64,000 bases of DNA from Acanthosepion esculentum (Eukaryota; Mollusca; Cephalopoda; Sepiida; Sepiidae). The stretch lies in the NCBI GenBank assembly GCA_964036315.1, contig OZ038485.1, positions 78,580,960-78,644,959 on the forward strand. Direction: 5' to 3'. Numbering within the stretch: position 1 is the first letter of the stretch; every line of letters begins with the position of its first letter. The notes beneath the pieces were generated by a model. It saw nothing but the letters and a program-made list of their open reading frames with translations. It made no database searches and was not told where the DNA came from. Positions 1-11,752 of this stretch are shown piece by piece. Made by a program: the position numbers and the translations under genes.

Positions 1-236
1 CATAACGCTGGATATTTTTCAAACATGTTCACTTTTGTACTTAGTTAAGTCCTCACCAAATATAATGTACACGTAAAATCCACGTTGAGAAAAAGTAAAT
101 TCTATAAGTTTTGATATTAGATGTTTTTAGTTCGCTGGTTTTATTCTTCGGGGGTGAGCTGGAAATAGAGAATTGATAGGTTAGACTTCATTTTGTCAAA
201 TGAAAAGAAATGAAAAGCCTTTTTTTAAAAATCATT

Positions 237-325
237 TCACCCCCAAGCATGACGATAAAGCCTCTAAGACTCAGCGGGTTATTGAGAGTGAAAGAGTCTG
301 TGAAATATCTTTGGGATTGTGTCGT
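237..325 (-). mobile_element. Jockey/CR1-like LINE, 3' tail fragment
   Basis: On the minus strand this matches the 3' untranslated tail that recurs downstream of RT C-terminal pieces elsewhere in the window (18280-18350, 41030-41075): a 'cttag(t/a)ggctttactgcc' block followed by 'ttgggatgaaatg'. No coding part is left. Recognised only by comparison with the other copies here. Confidence 0.5.
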
Positions 326-454
326 TGTATAAAATAAGTATAAACTTCAATAAAGTGAATAAATAAACAGTAACAATATAGGAGGGGGCGAAACAGTATG
401 AATTAGCACTTCCATCATTTTATTATTTGTTAACAACTAATTACAAATTAGCAA

Positions 455-600
455 TTCGGAAGGATTAGCGAGTTAGTTTTGACCATTACTACGGAGTAGA
501 GAACTCGATCCTCAATATACACTACTGACTCGAAATGGTTAGCGAGTTACTCTCCTTGACTATTACTACGTAGTAGAGACCTCGATTCTATATCATGCTT
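455..600 (+). repeat. tandem pair of tRNA-like SINE heads
   Basis: Two consecutive copies of a roughly 58-bp tRNA-like block lie at about 462-519 and 538-594. Each has an A-box-like 'ttagcgagtta', a run 'attactac(g)gagtag' and a B-box-like 'gaactcgatcc' or 'gacctcgattc'. The same block occurs inverted at 22985-23085 and 53190-53320, so this is a SINE family and not a functional tRNA gene. Confidence 0.5.
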
Positions 601-937
601 GTAATTTTGTGCTAAAATCTAGTCAATGATAACTAATTCATAGCTTCGAAAATTGGTAGATTTTGAAGGCTGCTTTTTCTGGAATATCGGTCATTTTTCT
701 GTATTTTCGTTACTTATATTGTTTTCTGTATTCAACCCATCTCCCAGTGGACCCAGCGTCCATTGTTGTCAACAGCATTCCTGGTAAGATATCATCCATA
801 ACTGTTCAAATCTATTGGGGTTTTGTTTTACAAACATAGCGCCTGTGTCCCGTGTTTAACCATCTTTGTACAGCTTCAGTTTGCTGAGTTCTGAACCCAT
901 TATCCTTCTTCTAAAAAGGTTGTCAACCACGTCTAGA

Positions 938-1078
938 AATCCCAGTCTGCCCTGCTGCTTAGCACATAGTTTAGAGGAGAAAAGATGGGTATTTGGGCGA
1001 AATTGAATGTAACAAACACGTTCGGCCGATTTCTCGTTCTGGGCCGCTAACAATAACATCACCGCTACACCTTTAGTA
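938..1078 (-). mobile_element. tRNA-derived SINE, family A
   Basis: Read on the minus strand it gives a tRNA-like head ('ggtgtagcggtgatgttat', then a weak B box 'ggccgaacgtg') followed by the family A body 'ttacattcaatttcgc' and a 'ctaagcagcagggcagact' tail. The same layout is at 9095, 30345, 37980, 38200 and 53930. No clear target duplication seen. Confidence 0.55.
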
Positions 1079-1164
1079 TTACATACAATTAATAAAACTT
1101 AACACTATTACAATGTAAAGAACCAGATTATAATCTTAAACTGGAACTAAGACTTTACTCCATG

Positions 1165-3642
1165 ATCCTTAAATGCCAACCAGAAAATAGCAAATGCTTA
1201 ATATGTACATTATAAAAATGCAAAACACAGGAAGCCATCATTATCATGGGAAACCTAAACGCCAAAGTAGGCAGGGAAAGGGCTGGGGATATAGCAGGAA
1301 GATTAGGATTAGGAACCCGCAACGAATGCGGATAAAAATGGATCCAATGGTGCACCGCCAATGACCAGTTAATAGCCAACACATGGTTCGAAGAACATCC
1401 GATTATGGACATGGCGGAGCCCAGGAGGAGAAATTAAAAACCAAATTGATTATATAACCATCGACAAAAGATTCAGGAATGCAATGATTCCCTGCAAAAA
1501 AACTACCCAAGATTCGACTGCGGATGCGATCATCGCCCTCTTATATGTAAACTAAGAGTGAAACTGCGGAAATTGAAGAAGCCCAACGCAGCACCCAAAC
1601 TGCAATACAACAAACTCCTGGGCGAGACTAACCTAAAAGAAAAATACATAGACAATGTGAAAAGATACGAGGCATACAAGGGAAACTCAAAATAGGACGC
1701 ACTAAGAGACGCTCTAGTCACATCAGCAAACGATATCATCCCAAAGGAGACAGGACGATGAAGGAAAAACAAATAGATGATTCTCGGCATGATGGAAAGA
1801 AGACAGAAAACTCTGCCAAGATACGGAACGGAATACAGAAAATTACACAATGAAATAAGGACCAAATGCAGACAAACTAAAGAAGAAGGGTTAAACGAAA
1901 AATGTATAGAAATAGAAAGATTGAGTACGACCAACAAAAGAAACATGCACAAACAAATAAGACAACTAACATGTCGAGGGATATGTTCGTCAACAGGCTG
2001 TCTAAAATCAAAGGATGGAACGCTCATATTAGAGAAGGAAAAAAATTCTTCAATGCTGGAGGGAGTATATTGGAGAACTCTTCCACAATGTATGGGAACA
2101 ACCAGCAATACACAGATCTACCGACGGACCTGGAATTCTGAAAACCGAAGTAAAAGCTACACTGGCCAAACTGGATAGAAACAAGGCAGCTGGGCCAGAC
2201 GGAATTGTAACGGAAATGCTGACAACCTTAGATGACTTTGGCACAGACAAGATCATCGAAATAACAAATGAAATCTACAACAGTGGAGATATACTGGAAG
2301 ACCTCAGCAGATCTATCTTCATAGCTATGCCTAAGAAATCGGGAGCAAACGAATGCGAACCCCACCGAACAATAAGCCTAATGAGCTATGTGACAAAACT
2401 CATCATCAAAATTCTAATGAACAGAACGCGCAGCAGAATCCGCCTAGAAATAGGACAAGAACAGTGCGGGTTCGTCAAAGACACCAGAACAAGGAACGCG
2501 ATATTCATGCCCAGAATGTTATCAGAAAGAGCGATACAGATGCAGAAGGACGTGTACCTATGTTTCATAAACTACGTAAATGCCTTCGTCAAAGTACGCC
2601 ACAAGGATCTGATGGAATTGCTCAGCAACCTCGATACATTCGGGAAAGATATCAGAATAATCAAGAACCTATACTGACAGCAAACCAAGAACCTATACTG
2701 GCAGCAAACAGCATGCATGAACATAGGGAATGAGTTCAGTGAATATACAAAAATAAGAAGGGGCGTAAGGCAAGGATGCGTCTTCTCACCTGACCTGTTC
2801 AACCTATACAGCGAGGCAATTCTGAGAGAATTGGAAACCCTACCAGGATTGGCGGCCACAATCTTAACAGCATAAGATACGCAGATGATACAGTACTGAT
2901 AGCAGACACGAAAAAGAAATTACAAAATCTCCTACAGAAGGTAGCGACGGAGAGCGAGAAGAAAGGGCTAAGCATAAACTACAAGAGGCCAATGCATGGT
3001 CATCAGTAACAGGATGAGTCTGAAATGCGATTTGATGGTCGGGAACACTAGAATCAAGCAAACGCGAAAGTTTAAATATTTGGGAAGCGTCTTGACAGTG
3101 GACGGTAAGTGCGACACTGAGATCCCTAGACGTATTGGGATAGCCAAGGACACATTCCAAAAGCTGGGTAGAGTACTGCGAGACAGGATTTCTTTGATAA
3201 TACTGAGCTGTTACGTGACATATCTCCTTTACGGCAGCGAATGTTGGACGATTTCAAAGACTCGGGGCGATATAGGTGTGGTTCTACAGAAGGATGCTAA
3301 GGATATCATGGACCGAGCGTGAGAAAAGATGAGGTCTTAGAGAGGTTGCAAACAAGGAGGAGGCTTATACTTAATATCAGGAAGAGGCAGCTGAAGTTTC
3401 TGGGACACATAATGAAGGAGGAGGGCCTCGAGAATCTGATACTCACGGGTCGAATAGAAGGAAAGCGAGACAAGGGAAAACAACGCGTGACATACCTGGC
3501 GGGCTTAAGCAAGTGGATGACAGAACGTGGCTTGGGGGATGAAGCAGAGGGAAGGAACTTGTTAAGAGCTGTAAGGGATAGAGGGAGGTAGAGAGCCATG
3601 ATCGCCTACGCCCTGAAAGAACATTGCATATAAAAAGAAAAA
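1165..3642 (+). mobile_element. RTE-type LINE, endonuclease-RT, degenerate, 5' truncated
   Basis: This is the longest LINE copy. It encoded an endonuclease/reverse transcriptase used for target-primed retrotransposition. An EEP-type endonuclease remnant is read near 1231-1530 (MGNLNAKVG, where the usual GD(F/M)NA has become GNLNA), ending in 'NQIDYITIDKRFRN'. RT motifs follow in order: 'KAAGPDGI' near 2190, 'QCGFVKDTRTRNAIF' near 2461-2510, motif A as 'CFINYVNAF' at 2561-2587 with the catalytic Asp changed to Asn (2570-2572), 'GVRQGCVFSPDLFN' near 2762-2803, and intact YADD at 2878-2889. The C-terminal block 'KFKYLGSVLT' and 'LLYGSECWTI' follows, then 'LKFLGHIMKEEGLENLI' and the 3' end near 3600-3642. 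Several frameshifts and stops make it a dead copy. RTE is my best clade guess. Confidence 0.85.
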
Positions 3643-3644
3643 AA

Positions 3645-4690
3645 AAGAGAAGCCCATTTCCGATCTCTTATTGAACAGATACAAACTGGAATAGGAAATC
3701 TTTAAATGATTGGCTTACAGTCCTAAGCCTTTATTACTTCGCTACAACTGCAAATGAGAAACGTTGAAGGAGTTGTCATTGATATCAGATTTTTTGCAAG
3801 TACTAACAGGTAAAGGAGAAACTCTGACAGATTGCGGAATATACACTTACTATGAAATCTGAAACTTAGTGCATTGCTTTAAATGCTGACTACTTACTCT
3901 GATCTGTAGACATCGCGAAAAACCCTTTTATGATGTAATTCATAACAGTGTGCATTGGTGAAATCTAAAACACACAAAGAAAACATGTTGAAGTGATCAG
4001 TTTCCATACCCTATCCGCTCGGTTGGGATGAGTGCAATATCAAATGAGTGTTGTTGATTTTATTAGTTTTTTAATCGTTTCCATCAAGCTTTGAAACAAA
4101 TTTTCAAATGATGTTATTCCCAGATGAGTGAACAACATCTTTTCGCTTTCTCAGTGATACAAAGAAATTGGTTATGCTAAATTCTCCACATATATCGAGA
4201 TCAATGGCACAAAGCTTCTCCGATTAACCTCGCTAAGTAAAGTAAGCAAAGAGGATAATTTGTATGTGAAACATTTTTACAACCATGTCACTTCGTAGAC
4301 GTAGTTGATAATGGTTCTCCACAGCTTCTTTTCTTTTTAATATCTATGAATTGCCAAAATGTATTGGAAAATATTGAGTAGTTCTATACTGTCCCCTCCA
4401 CGGTTCGGAATTCAGAGTTGTCTTTCTCCTAAACTGGCTTCAACTCAGGGCTAGTGAGCTCAGACTAACTTACTTCTGAAAATGTAGCTGTGAGCGTCGA
4501 ATAAAAGATGGATTCATGCTTTTCCCACAGTAATCAGTACGAAAGGGACTTACGCAACCTGCTATATATACAGCCAGCTAAAGAAGTAGTGACACTTGGT
4601 CTGAAGATCGCAGTAAGGTTTGAAACTGATAGTCACCATTCAGAGTCGATTCCTATGTCCATACAATCTCTCACTTTCAGCCCTCTGTTT
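3645..4690. other. no recognisable feature
   Basis: AT-rich sequence between the LINE and the first long (AT)n tract. I see no coding signature, RNA gene or clear repeat here. A 141-codon frame that begins at 4508 reads through the microsatellite and is not credible. Confidence 0.5.
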
Positions 4691-4692
4691 TT

Positions 4693-4698
<6 letters not shown>

Positions 4699-4753
<55 letters not shown>
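4699..4753. repeat. (AT)n microsatellite
   Basis: About 55 bp of uninterrupted AT dinucleotide. Confidence 0.97.
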
Positions 4754-4756
<3 letters not shown>

Positions 4757-5734
4757 GAACTTTTTATCCCAAATTATTTCTTACTACTCCAAGCGTTATT
4801 TTTGAGGATTGCTGGGAAATTTGTCCCGGATTTCCCGCATCAAAGGGTTGAGGTTAAAACATTGCGACAAAACGCGAATAAAAACAGCAAGATTAGAGCG
4901 GTCAAACTCTCTCTTTTAGGCGTGTACGAATAAAGAAAAAATCCTGCTCGGTGTGTAACAATAAAAGAAGAATGTGTTTATTTGCATATACAAAAAAGGG
5001 TAAAAGGATAAAAAGACAATTAGGAGAGAAAGAAAGGGAGAAGATAAAGTCTTTAAAGGGAAGAGAATATGTTCATACAGAAAAAAGGCTTGCTCAAAAT
5101 ATTTCTCTGAGCGCCTAAAAGTTCTTTAAGCGAATATAAGGTCGTTAAGGTTTAGAAACACTCACAGTTTTCCTCACGGTTCTTGTAGAGTAGGAAAATG
5201 TTGGTAGATATAGGAATTCTGCTGTTGAGTGAGTTCGTAGGTCGACGACAGGGGTAGGTATAAAGGGGGCAGCTTTTAACTGGTCTGTAATATTGGGCCG
5301 TTGTTCGTTCTCGACAACCCTTTAGTGGGTAGTTCTTTAGTTGAAAGTGGTTTCGAAGTTGACTGGTGTTCTCTATCGTCGACCTTACAGACGGTGGGCC
5401 GAATTCTCACTGCGAAGGTTCTCTAAATTTATGGAGATTTGGGAATCTCAGAACGATCGGAGACTTTTCCCTCCAAAATTGTTATACAAATTTCCTGGCT
5501 CCTTCATTGGTCAGAAAATATATTCTTATCTCTGATAAGAATCAAGACTTTGGGAGCCGGTTTTGAAAGTAAGGAAAAAAGTTGGAGTGAGGATTGGAAA
5601 AATATTCTAGAATGTGAACTTGTAAAACATTGTTCTCAAATTAAATTCCAATTGGATACCCATGTTTGAGTAAACGCCCTGTTTTTTCAAACATTATGAA
5701 TTATGTCTACTGACCAGCGCATTCGATGTTTTCT

Positions 5735-5955
5735 TTGGCCTGGATTGAGCCAGCGTCTCACTTTGTAAGAGATGCCACCGTCTGATCCACCGTGCTTTAG
5801 TGTTTTGTGACCAAGCGGGCTAAAGCACAGAAGGTCAGACAGGGATTTCTGAAAGAAAAAGCGACACAGGTTCAAACCCTGCCGGAGAGCATATTTTATT
5901 TATTAAGTTTCTCGAATATGCAGGATGGTAGACATATCTGATAACTTCGAAGGTA
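5735..5955 (+). mobile_element. tRNA-derived SINE, family B
   Basis: The B-box-like 'acaggttcaaaccctgccgg' at about 5866-5885 is followed by 'agagcatattttatttatta', 'tttctcgaatatgcagg' and 'ggtagacatat'. The same order follows weaker B boxes at 28605 and 28950, and appears inverted at 43985 and 53040. It is a repeat family and not a gene. Confidence 0.5.
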
Positions 5956-6437
5956 ATATAATATAATCTGAATATGAATACAATTCATTTCCTTGTCGGA
6001 ACGAGTCTCATATTTTTGTCGGTTTATTTAACCTGTTCACATGTTCCCTCTCTTCTTCTGCAACACAATGATATCATTCTCTTAGTTTCTTTCTTGCTTG
6101 CCTCGTTCTATGTATGCAAACGACAGGTGTAAACAAACTCGTAAGTCTGAACGAAGCATCTTATTTTCTTTTCTGTTAAACTTTTCGTTGAATTAACCTA
6201 CTTCATATTTTCTTCCCTCTCAGGTAAAAAAAAGAGCTAGAAATAACGTTCAAATTATCCAACAAGCTTATACTGACATCATGACGTAGACACGCCATAA
6301 ACAGCTTAAGATTTTGTCACATTGTAAACACAAACAATTTGAAGAGTACAATACAACATACTTGTTCACCTGTGTTTACTAAAAGTATCCCGAACGAATA
6401 TTCAACTCTGTAATGAATTGATATGAAAGTAAAGTTA

Positions 6438-6482
6438 ACACACACACACGCACGCACGCACGCACACACACACACACACACG
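6438..6482. repeat. (CA)n/(CG) compound microsatellite
   Basis: Alternating CA repeat with interspersed CG steps; purine-pyrimidine alternation throughout. Confidence 0.9.
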
Positions 6483-6794
6483 TGTCATTACACGTACCAT
6501 ACATCCTGGTTATATAAGATATTAGTATCCGTTGTTTCTTTTTTGTGGGTGTCAGATCTGAAGCCTAGGGAGTGTTTGGTAATGAAAACACGTTAAAATT
6601 ACAGAAAACTAAACCTATAATAAAAGAACTGTCTCGGTTTGAAGCTAGGAAATTGCGGTATACTTGTATTTGCATAGGTGCGCATATATCTATTCGCATT
6701 TAGATAAGAATAGTGTTACGGAAGAGGGTGAAGAAAATTTCTTGGTCCAACCAAAATGTCCTTTCCCAGAAATTCTGATTTTAGGTTATTTTGG

Positions 6795-8580
<1,786 letters not shown>

Positions 8581-8604
8581 TTAAAGTAGCTCTCCCTCGA
8601 AACG

Positions 8605-8690
8605 AGAACACCTTGTCTACTCTGCTATTTAACCCATAGCGGGGAGAGTTGGAAGAAATTAATTTATACTTTCATTAAAGGATTATTGAA
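8605..8690 (-). mobile_element. SINE family A tail fragment
   Basis: 'ctgctatttaacccatagc' then 'ggggagag' matches the inverted tail of family A at 30350 and 38240. Only the tail is recognisable. Confidence 0.45.
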
Positions 8691-9094
8691 AAGTGAATGG
8701 ATCAGACGAGGACGGAACCGCTCGATAACCCACACATAGTCCGTCGTACACGGGCTTTGTTTTTTATTTTAAAAATTTTTTTTGTTTTAGTCATTATAAA
8801 GTTACAATAGAATTTAAGGATCACTCTTCGTTATTTTTCTTTTTAAAGAAAACATTGTTTAGTTCTATGATCAATGAGTGTATATATAGGTTTTATGGCC
8901 ATTATAAATTTTGACAATTCAATAGCTTAAAAGGAGAAAATAAGTGTCGGAAAATTCGTAACTTGAATGATATCAAGTCGAATAATAAGATTTTAATCCT
9001 ATGCTCTTTGATAAAAAATCTATTTCGAGCGAAATCCAATACAATAAACTAGTTTCTTCTATTACTCTCTTTCTCTTATCATCGATCCTAATCT

Positions 9095-9222
9095 GAGGCT
9101 TGTGTGGTGTAATGAATAACGAGCCGAAAATTGAAATCGGAGAGCCGAGTTCCAATTTCATTCGGGTTCGTTATATTCACTTATGCGCAAATAGAATTGG
9201 GAAATGTACGAATCTACCACTT
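9095..9222 (+). mobile_element. tRNA-derived SINE, family A
   Basis: A clear tRNA-like head: A box near 'gtgtaatgaataacgagcc' and B box 'gagttccaatttc', followed by the family body 'gggttcgttatattcactta' and 'gcgcaaata'. It lacks the 5S head seen at 13352 and 59664. The sequence then runs directly into another dispersed repeat at 9225. Confidence 0.6.
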
Positions 9223-9224
9223 CT

Positions 9225-9300
9225 CTTCCACTATCAGACGCCTTGCTACCGGATGTAGTTTATCGTCATACCCAGGACGATCAAATTAGATTTTCTCTCT
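9225..9300 (-). repeat. dispersed repeat D, fragment
   Basis: 'tcagacgccttgctaccgg', 'atgtagtttatcgtcatac' and 'ccaggacgat' recur at 61605-61655 in the same orientation and at 16130-16210 inverted. Class unknown. Confidence 0.55.
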
Positions 9301-9429
9301 ATCAGACTGCTTAGAGTCTTATTAAAAACAAAATTTTACCATTGAAACAGGAATACTTTTATCTGCTGTGTCGCTTTAGAACGCAGACAAACATTGTATT
9401 CACAACTTCATATCCTGTTTAGGTATTTT

Positions 9430-9545
9430 TCCGTGCGCCCACGTCGCAACAGAATGTGATACAAGGTCGGGGTTTAATGTGGAATTTCCAGAACGTCGTA
9501 TAAATGTTGTTCACACCCACTTGGCGCTTCCCCTTTTGCCTTAGG
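9430..9545. repeat. dispersed repeat E, copy 1
   Basis: 'cagaatgtgatacaaggtc' and, about 80 bp later, 'ggcgcttccccttttg' match 56918-57020 ('gaatgtgacacaaggtc', 'cggcacttccccctttt'). Both copies lie just before an inverted RTE LINE 3' end. Nature unknown. Confidence 0.45.
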
Positions 9546-9599
9546 TGCTGGATAACGACCCCAGCTACCTTCTGAAGGAGAGGTACTGTCTGGGGGTAC

Positions 9600-10184
9600 C
9601 CCTGAGGCTTCAGCTGCCTATCCTTTGTAGCTCTAAGAAATATGTCCCCTTTATTATTCTGTCACTCCCTGCTCTGCCATCTATTTACACAAGATCGTTA
9701 GTTAGGAGACTCAATATCTCTCGCTATTAAACTTGCGAGTTTCAAAATTTTCAAGCCCTCTTTCCTCATGAGTGTTATAAATTTCAACTGTTTTTTTTTC
9801 TTATTGTAAGAACAAGTATCTTTTTGGTTTTCATTTTTCTTAAAACTTCCTAGTTGCTCACATGTTCCGTCGATAATATTCTTAACATCCTTCTTTAGAA
9901 CTACATCACTGTTGTCTCAAGTCTCCGTTACATTGGCGAGGAAACATCCACCACATCAGTTCTACACATAGAAGGATTGATATCACATATCATTTTAGTA
10001 TTCTTTTCTTTGTTTCTAACCAACTCTTCTTTCTTAATACTTTGTTTAGCTTTTGGAAGGCATCTTTCACTATACCGATACACATTTGAATTTCACTGTC
10101 ATGTATTCCATTGTTTGTTATAACACTTCGTAGGTAGTTAAACATTCTGCACTTTCTTAATTTTGACGTCGGTAATTCATATCT

Positions 10185-10187
<3 letters not shown>
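9600..10187 (-). mobile_element. RTE-type LINE 3' fragment
   Basis: On the minus strand this carries degenerate forms of the C-terminal RT region: the 'KDAFQKLSRV'-like block around 10030-10110, the 'lrRIVFLCRN'-like region near 9880-9920, the 'LKFLGH'-like block near 9770, and the 'tagctctaagaaa' 3' part near 9630. Frame is broken throughout. It ends where the (TA)n at 10188 starts. Confidence 0.65.

Positions 10188-10232
<45 letters not shown>
10188..10232. repeat. (TA)n tract at the 3' end of the hammerhead element
   Basis: About 45 bp of AT/TA, lying immediately 3' (on the minus strand) of the hammerhead ribozyme at 10238-10291. The second hammerhead copy at 43176 is also followed directly by a TA tract. 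Confidence 0.95.
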
Positions 10233-10236
<4 letters not shown>

Positions 10237-10237
10237 T

Positions 10238-10291
10238 GTCATCCACAGACAGACTGTTTCGCTGTTTCACAGCTCATCAGTGTGGCTAGAC
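10238..10291 (-). ncRNA. type I hammerhead self-cleaving ribozyme motif
   Basis: Minus-strand order: outer stem I GUC, internal loop UAG, inner stem I CCACA, box CUGAUGA, stem II GCUGU/ACAGC with loop GAA, box GAAA, minimal stem III CA-guc-UG, cleavage site after GUC, inner stem I UGUGG, loop AU, outer stem I GAC. All core residues of the hammerhead consensus (CUGANGA, GAAA, NUH) are present and stem II is five perfect pairs. A very short stem III and an internal loop in stem I are typical of retroelement hammerheads, which often work as dimers. Self-cleavage is predicted, not shown. Confidence 0.8.
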
Positions 10292-10470
10292 GTCCGGTTG
10301 CCTCTAGCAAATTCTCGACTGAATTTGCGTCAGTCCGAACTTCTAACCGCTAAGCCGTCAGCGTACGGTACGGAATGAAGGTGAATTTTAGCGTGTTTAT
10401 TTTTAGATTCGGATAAACACACAGTGACTGAGAGTGACTCAATTCTGTCGAAGAGTCGTGCAGTATTACC
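10238..10470 (-). mobile_element. tRNA-headed retroelement with 3' hammerhead ribozyme, copy 1
   Basis: Read on the minus strand: a leader 'cagtcactgtgtgtttatcc' and 'ctaaaaataaacacgc' (shared with 42985-43020), a tRNA-like head with A box 'cttagcggttagaag' and a weak B-box region, then 'ctagaggcaacc' and a 54-nt type I hammerhead motif at the 3' end. The element sits between two (TA)n tracts (10474-10498 upstream, 10188-10232 downstream). It would be transcribed by RNA polymerase III if the A/B boxes work. The arrangement resembles Schistosoma Sm-alpha elements (Pol III promoter plus hammerhead) and animal retrozymes; that parallel is inference. No protein is encoded. Confidence 0.7.
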
Positions 10471-10473
10471 ATT

Positions 10474-10498
10474 TATATATATATATATATATATATAT
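10474..10498. repeat. short (TA)n tract
   Basis: About 25 bp of TA at the 5' side of hammerhead copy 1. Confidence 0.95.
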
Positions 10499-10814
10499 TG
10501 TTTCTCTGTCTTCTTACAATTCATGGTTAGTCCTTTCTTCCCTCTTTCCTTTACTAACATGTCTGGGTGATTCTGCAATTTTCTTTGGGTCTGCTATCAA
10601 CATAGTATCAACTGCGTTATTAAGATTGTTTCCCCGAAACTGGTAACTTACGCTTGTTTTAAGCAATGATCCTTCACTTCAGGAATACTCTGCTGGTAGG
10701 AATTTTATAAGAATAAATAAATATAAGATCAAATAAAATTAAGAAATTAACATTACTGTCATTGAAATGATCTCAATATAAATTAGTAAGTAATAAGTTA
10801 GTAAGTACACTAAC

Positions 10815-10950
10815 TAAATGTTTACACTATTTACATTGTTCGTCCTCACCTTTGTCATATTCACGACGTTTCGGCCGTTGTAGGCTCCGGTCTGCTTCAG
10901 GTGATATACGTTGAAATTTTATTTAGTCCACACAAGTAGATTGTTCTAGA
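10815..10950 (-). repeat. dispersed repeat P1 (CTGATGA/GAAA-box), copy A
   Basis: Minus strand: 'cacctgaagcagaccgg', 'agcctacaacggccgaaacg', then 'tgacaaaggtgaggacg' and 'aatgtaaatagtgta'. The same succession occurs at about nine places in the window. The consensus of copies reads CCTGATGAAGGCCGG..CGGCCGAAACG, resembling a hammerhead box pair around a GGCCG/CGGCC stem. I found no convincing cleavage triplet. A Penelope-like origin is possible but unproven. Confidence 0.6.
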
Positions 10951-11117
10951 TTCACGTGCCATGCATTTTCTGGATATCTCAATTTGAGTTAATTCCATTT
11001 AGTAACTCAACTCTCTAAGTTTTTTTCCTGTTCACTTCTGCTGTGGCTAGGTATTGAACACAAAACTCTTTGGGTTAAGTCACTTTTGGGTTACTTCAAC
11101 CAACGCTAAAACTTACA

Positions 11118-11133
11118 TATCGTTCTCTTTATT
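11118..11133 (+). repeat. 16-bp target-site duplication, left copy (right copy 12088-12103)
   Basis: 'tatcgttctctttatt' occurs exactly at 11118-11133 and 12088-12103. The left copy ends one base before the U2-derived 5' end at 11135; the right copy follows the third unit's 'aagtaaatacc'. This is the mark of target-primed retrotransposition of the whole trimer as one unit. Confidence 0.85.
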
Positions 11134-11134
11134 G

Positions 11135-11434
11135 ATCACTTCTCGGCCTTTTCGTTAAGATCAAAGTGTAGTATCTGTTCGCAGATTACTCACTGAATGA
11201 TCGCCTATGGGGCCGGGATTCCTTCTCCGATACAGGCCGGCGGCAGGGATTCGTCCCTGCGCTGGTAGTATCGTGGCTATGTCTGACTAGCTATGACCAG
11301 CCAAGACCAGCTATGACTAGCTAAAGCCAAAGCACTGCGACCCGGGTGAAAACTCGGGTCAATTCCCCCTCCCTTCCCACGTTAAACTCCGACCTTGTGT
11401 CACAACCTGGCCCTGTGGGAGGTCAAGTAAATCC
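11135..11434 (+). mobile_element. U2 snRNA-headed SINE-like unit 1 (full 5' end)
   Basis: The first ~46 nt follow the 5' end of U2 snRNA: 'atcacttctcggcctttt' then 'aagatcaaag' and 'tgtagtatctgttc', differing from the U2 consensus at few positions. After this the match stops and a unit-specific body follows ('gcagattactcactgaatga', 'cgcagggattcgtccctgcg' as a GC hairpin), then a region of 10-bp 'ctatgaccag/ctaagaccag' repeats, 'acccgggtgaaaactcgggt' and a tail 'gggaggtcaagtaaatcc'. Not a functional U2 gene: the Sm site and later stems are absent. Confidence 0.75.
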
Positions 11435-11752
11435 CGTGTAGTATCTGTTCGCAGATTACTCGCTGAATGATCGCCGTTTGGCTGAGATTCGATCACTGAT
11501 ACAGGCCGGTCGCAGGGATTCGTCCCTGCGCTGGTAGTATCGCGGCTACGTCTAGCTCTGACCAGCTTGGACAAGCTATGACCAGCTAAGGCCATCTATG
11601 ACCAGCTAAGACTAGCTATGACCAGCTAAGACCAGCTTGGACAAGCAAAGACCAGCGACCTGAGTGGAAACACTCGGGTCAACCCCCCTCCCTTCCCACG
11701 TTAAACCCCGACCTTGTGTTACAACCTGACCGTGTGGGAGGTCAAGTAAATC
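11435..11752 (+). mobile_element. U2-headed SINE-like unit 2 (head lacks ~31 nt)
   Basis: Begins directly after the tail of unit 1 at 'gtgtagtatctgttcgcag', so about 31 nt of the U2 5' end are missing. The body is collinear with unit 1 ('ctgatacaggccggtcgcag', 'ggattcgtccctgcgctgg'). The 10-bp 'gaccagctaa' repeat region is longer than in unit 1. Ends 'gggaggtcaagtaaatcc'. Confidence 0.75.

Noticed and set aside
1530..2108. 192-codon minus-strand frame
   Set aside because: It is antisense to the RTE LINE reading frames at 1231-2110, whose RT/endonuclease text is recognisable on the plus strand.
4508..4933. 141-codon frame on the plus strand
   Set aside because: It reads through a (AT)n tract and has no family signature on either side.
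11135..11180. Functional U2 snRNA gene
   Set aside because: Only the first ~46 nt match; the branch-site region is altered and the Sm site and 3' stems are missing, and the unit is repeated with a shared non-U2 body.
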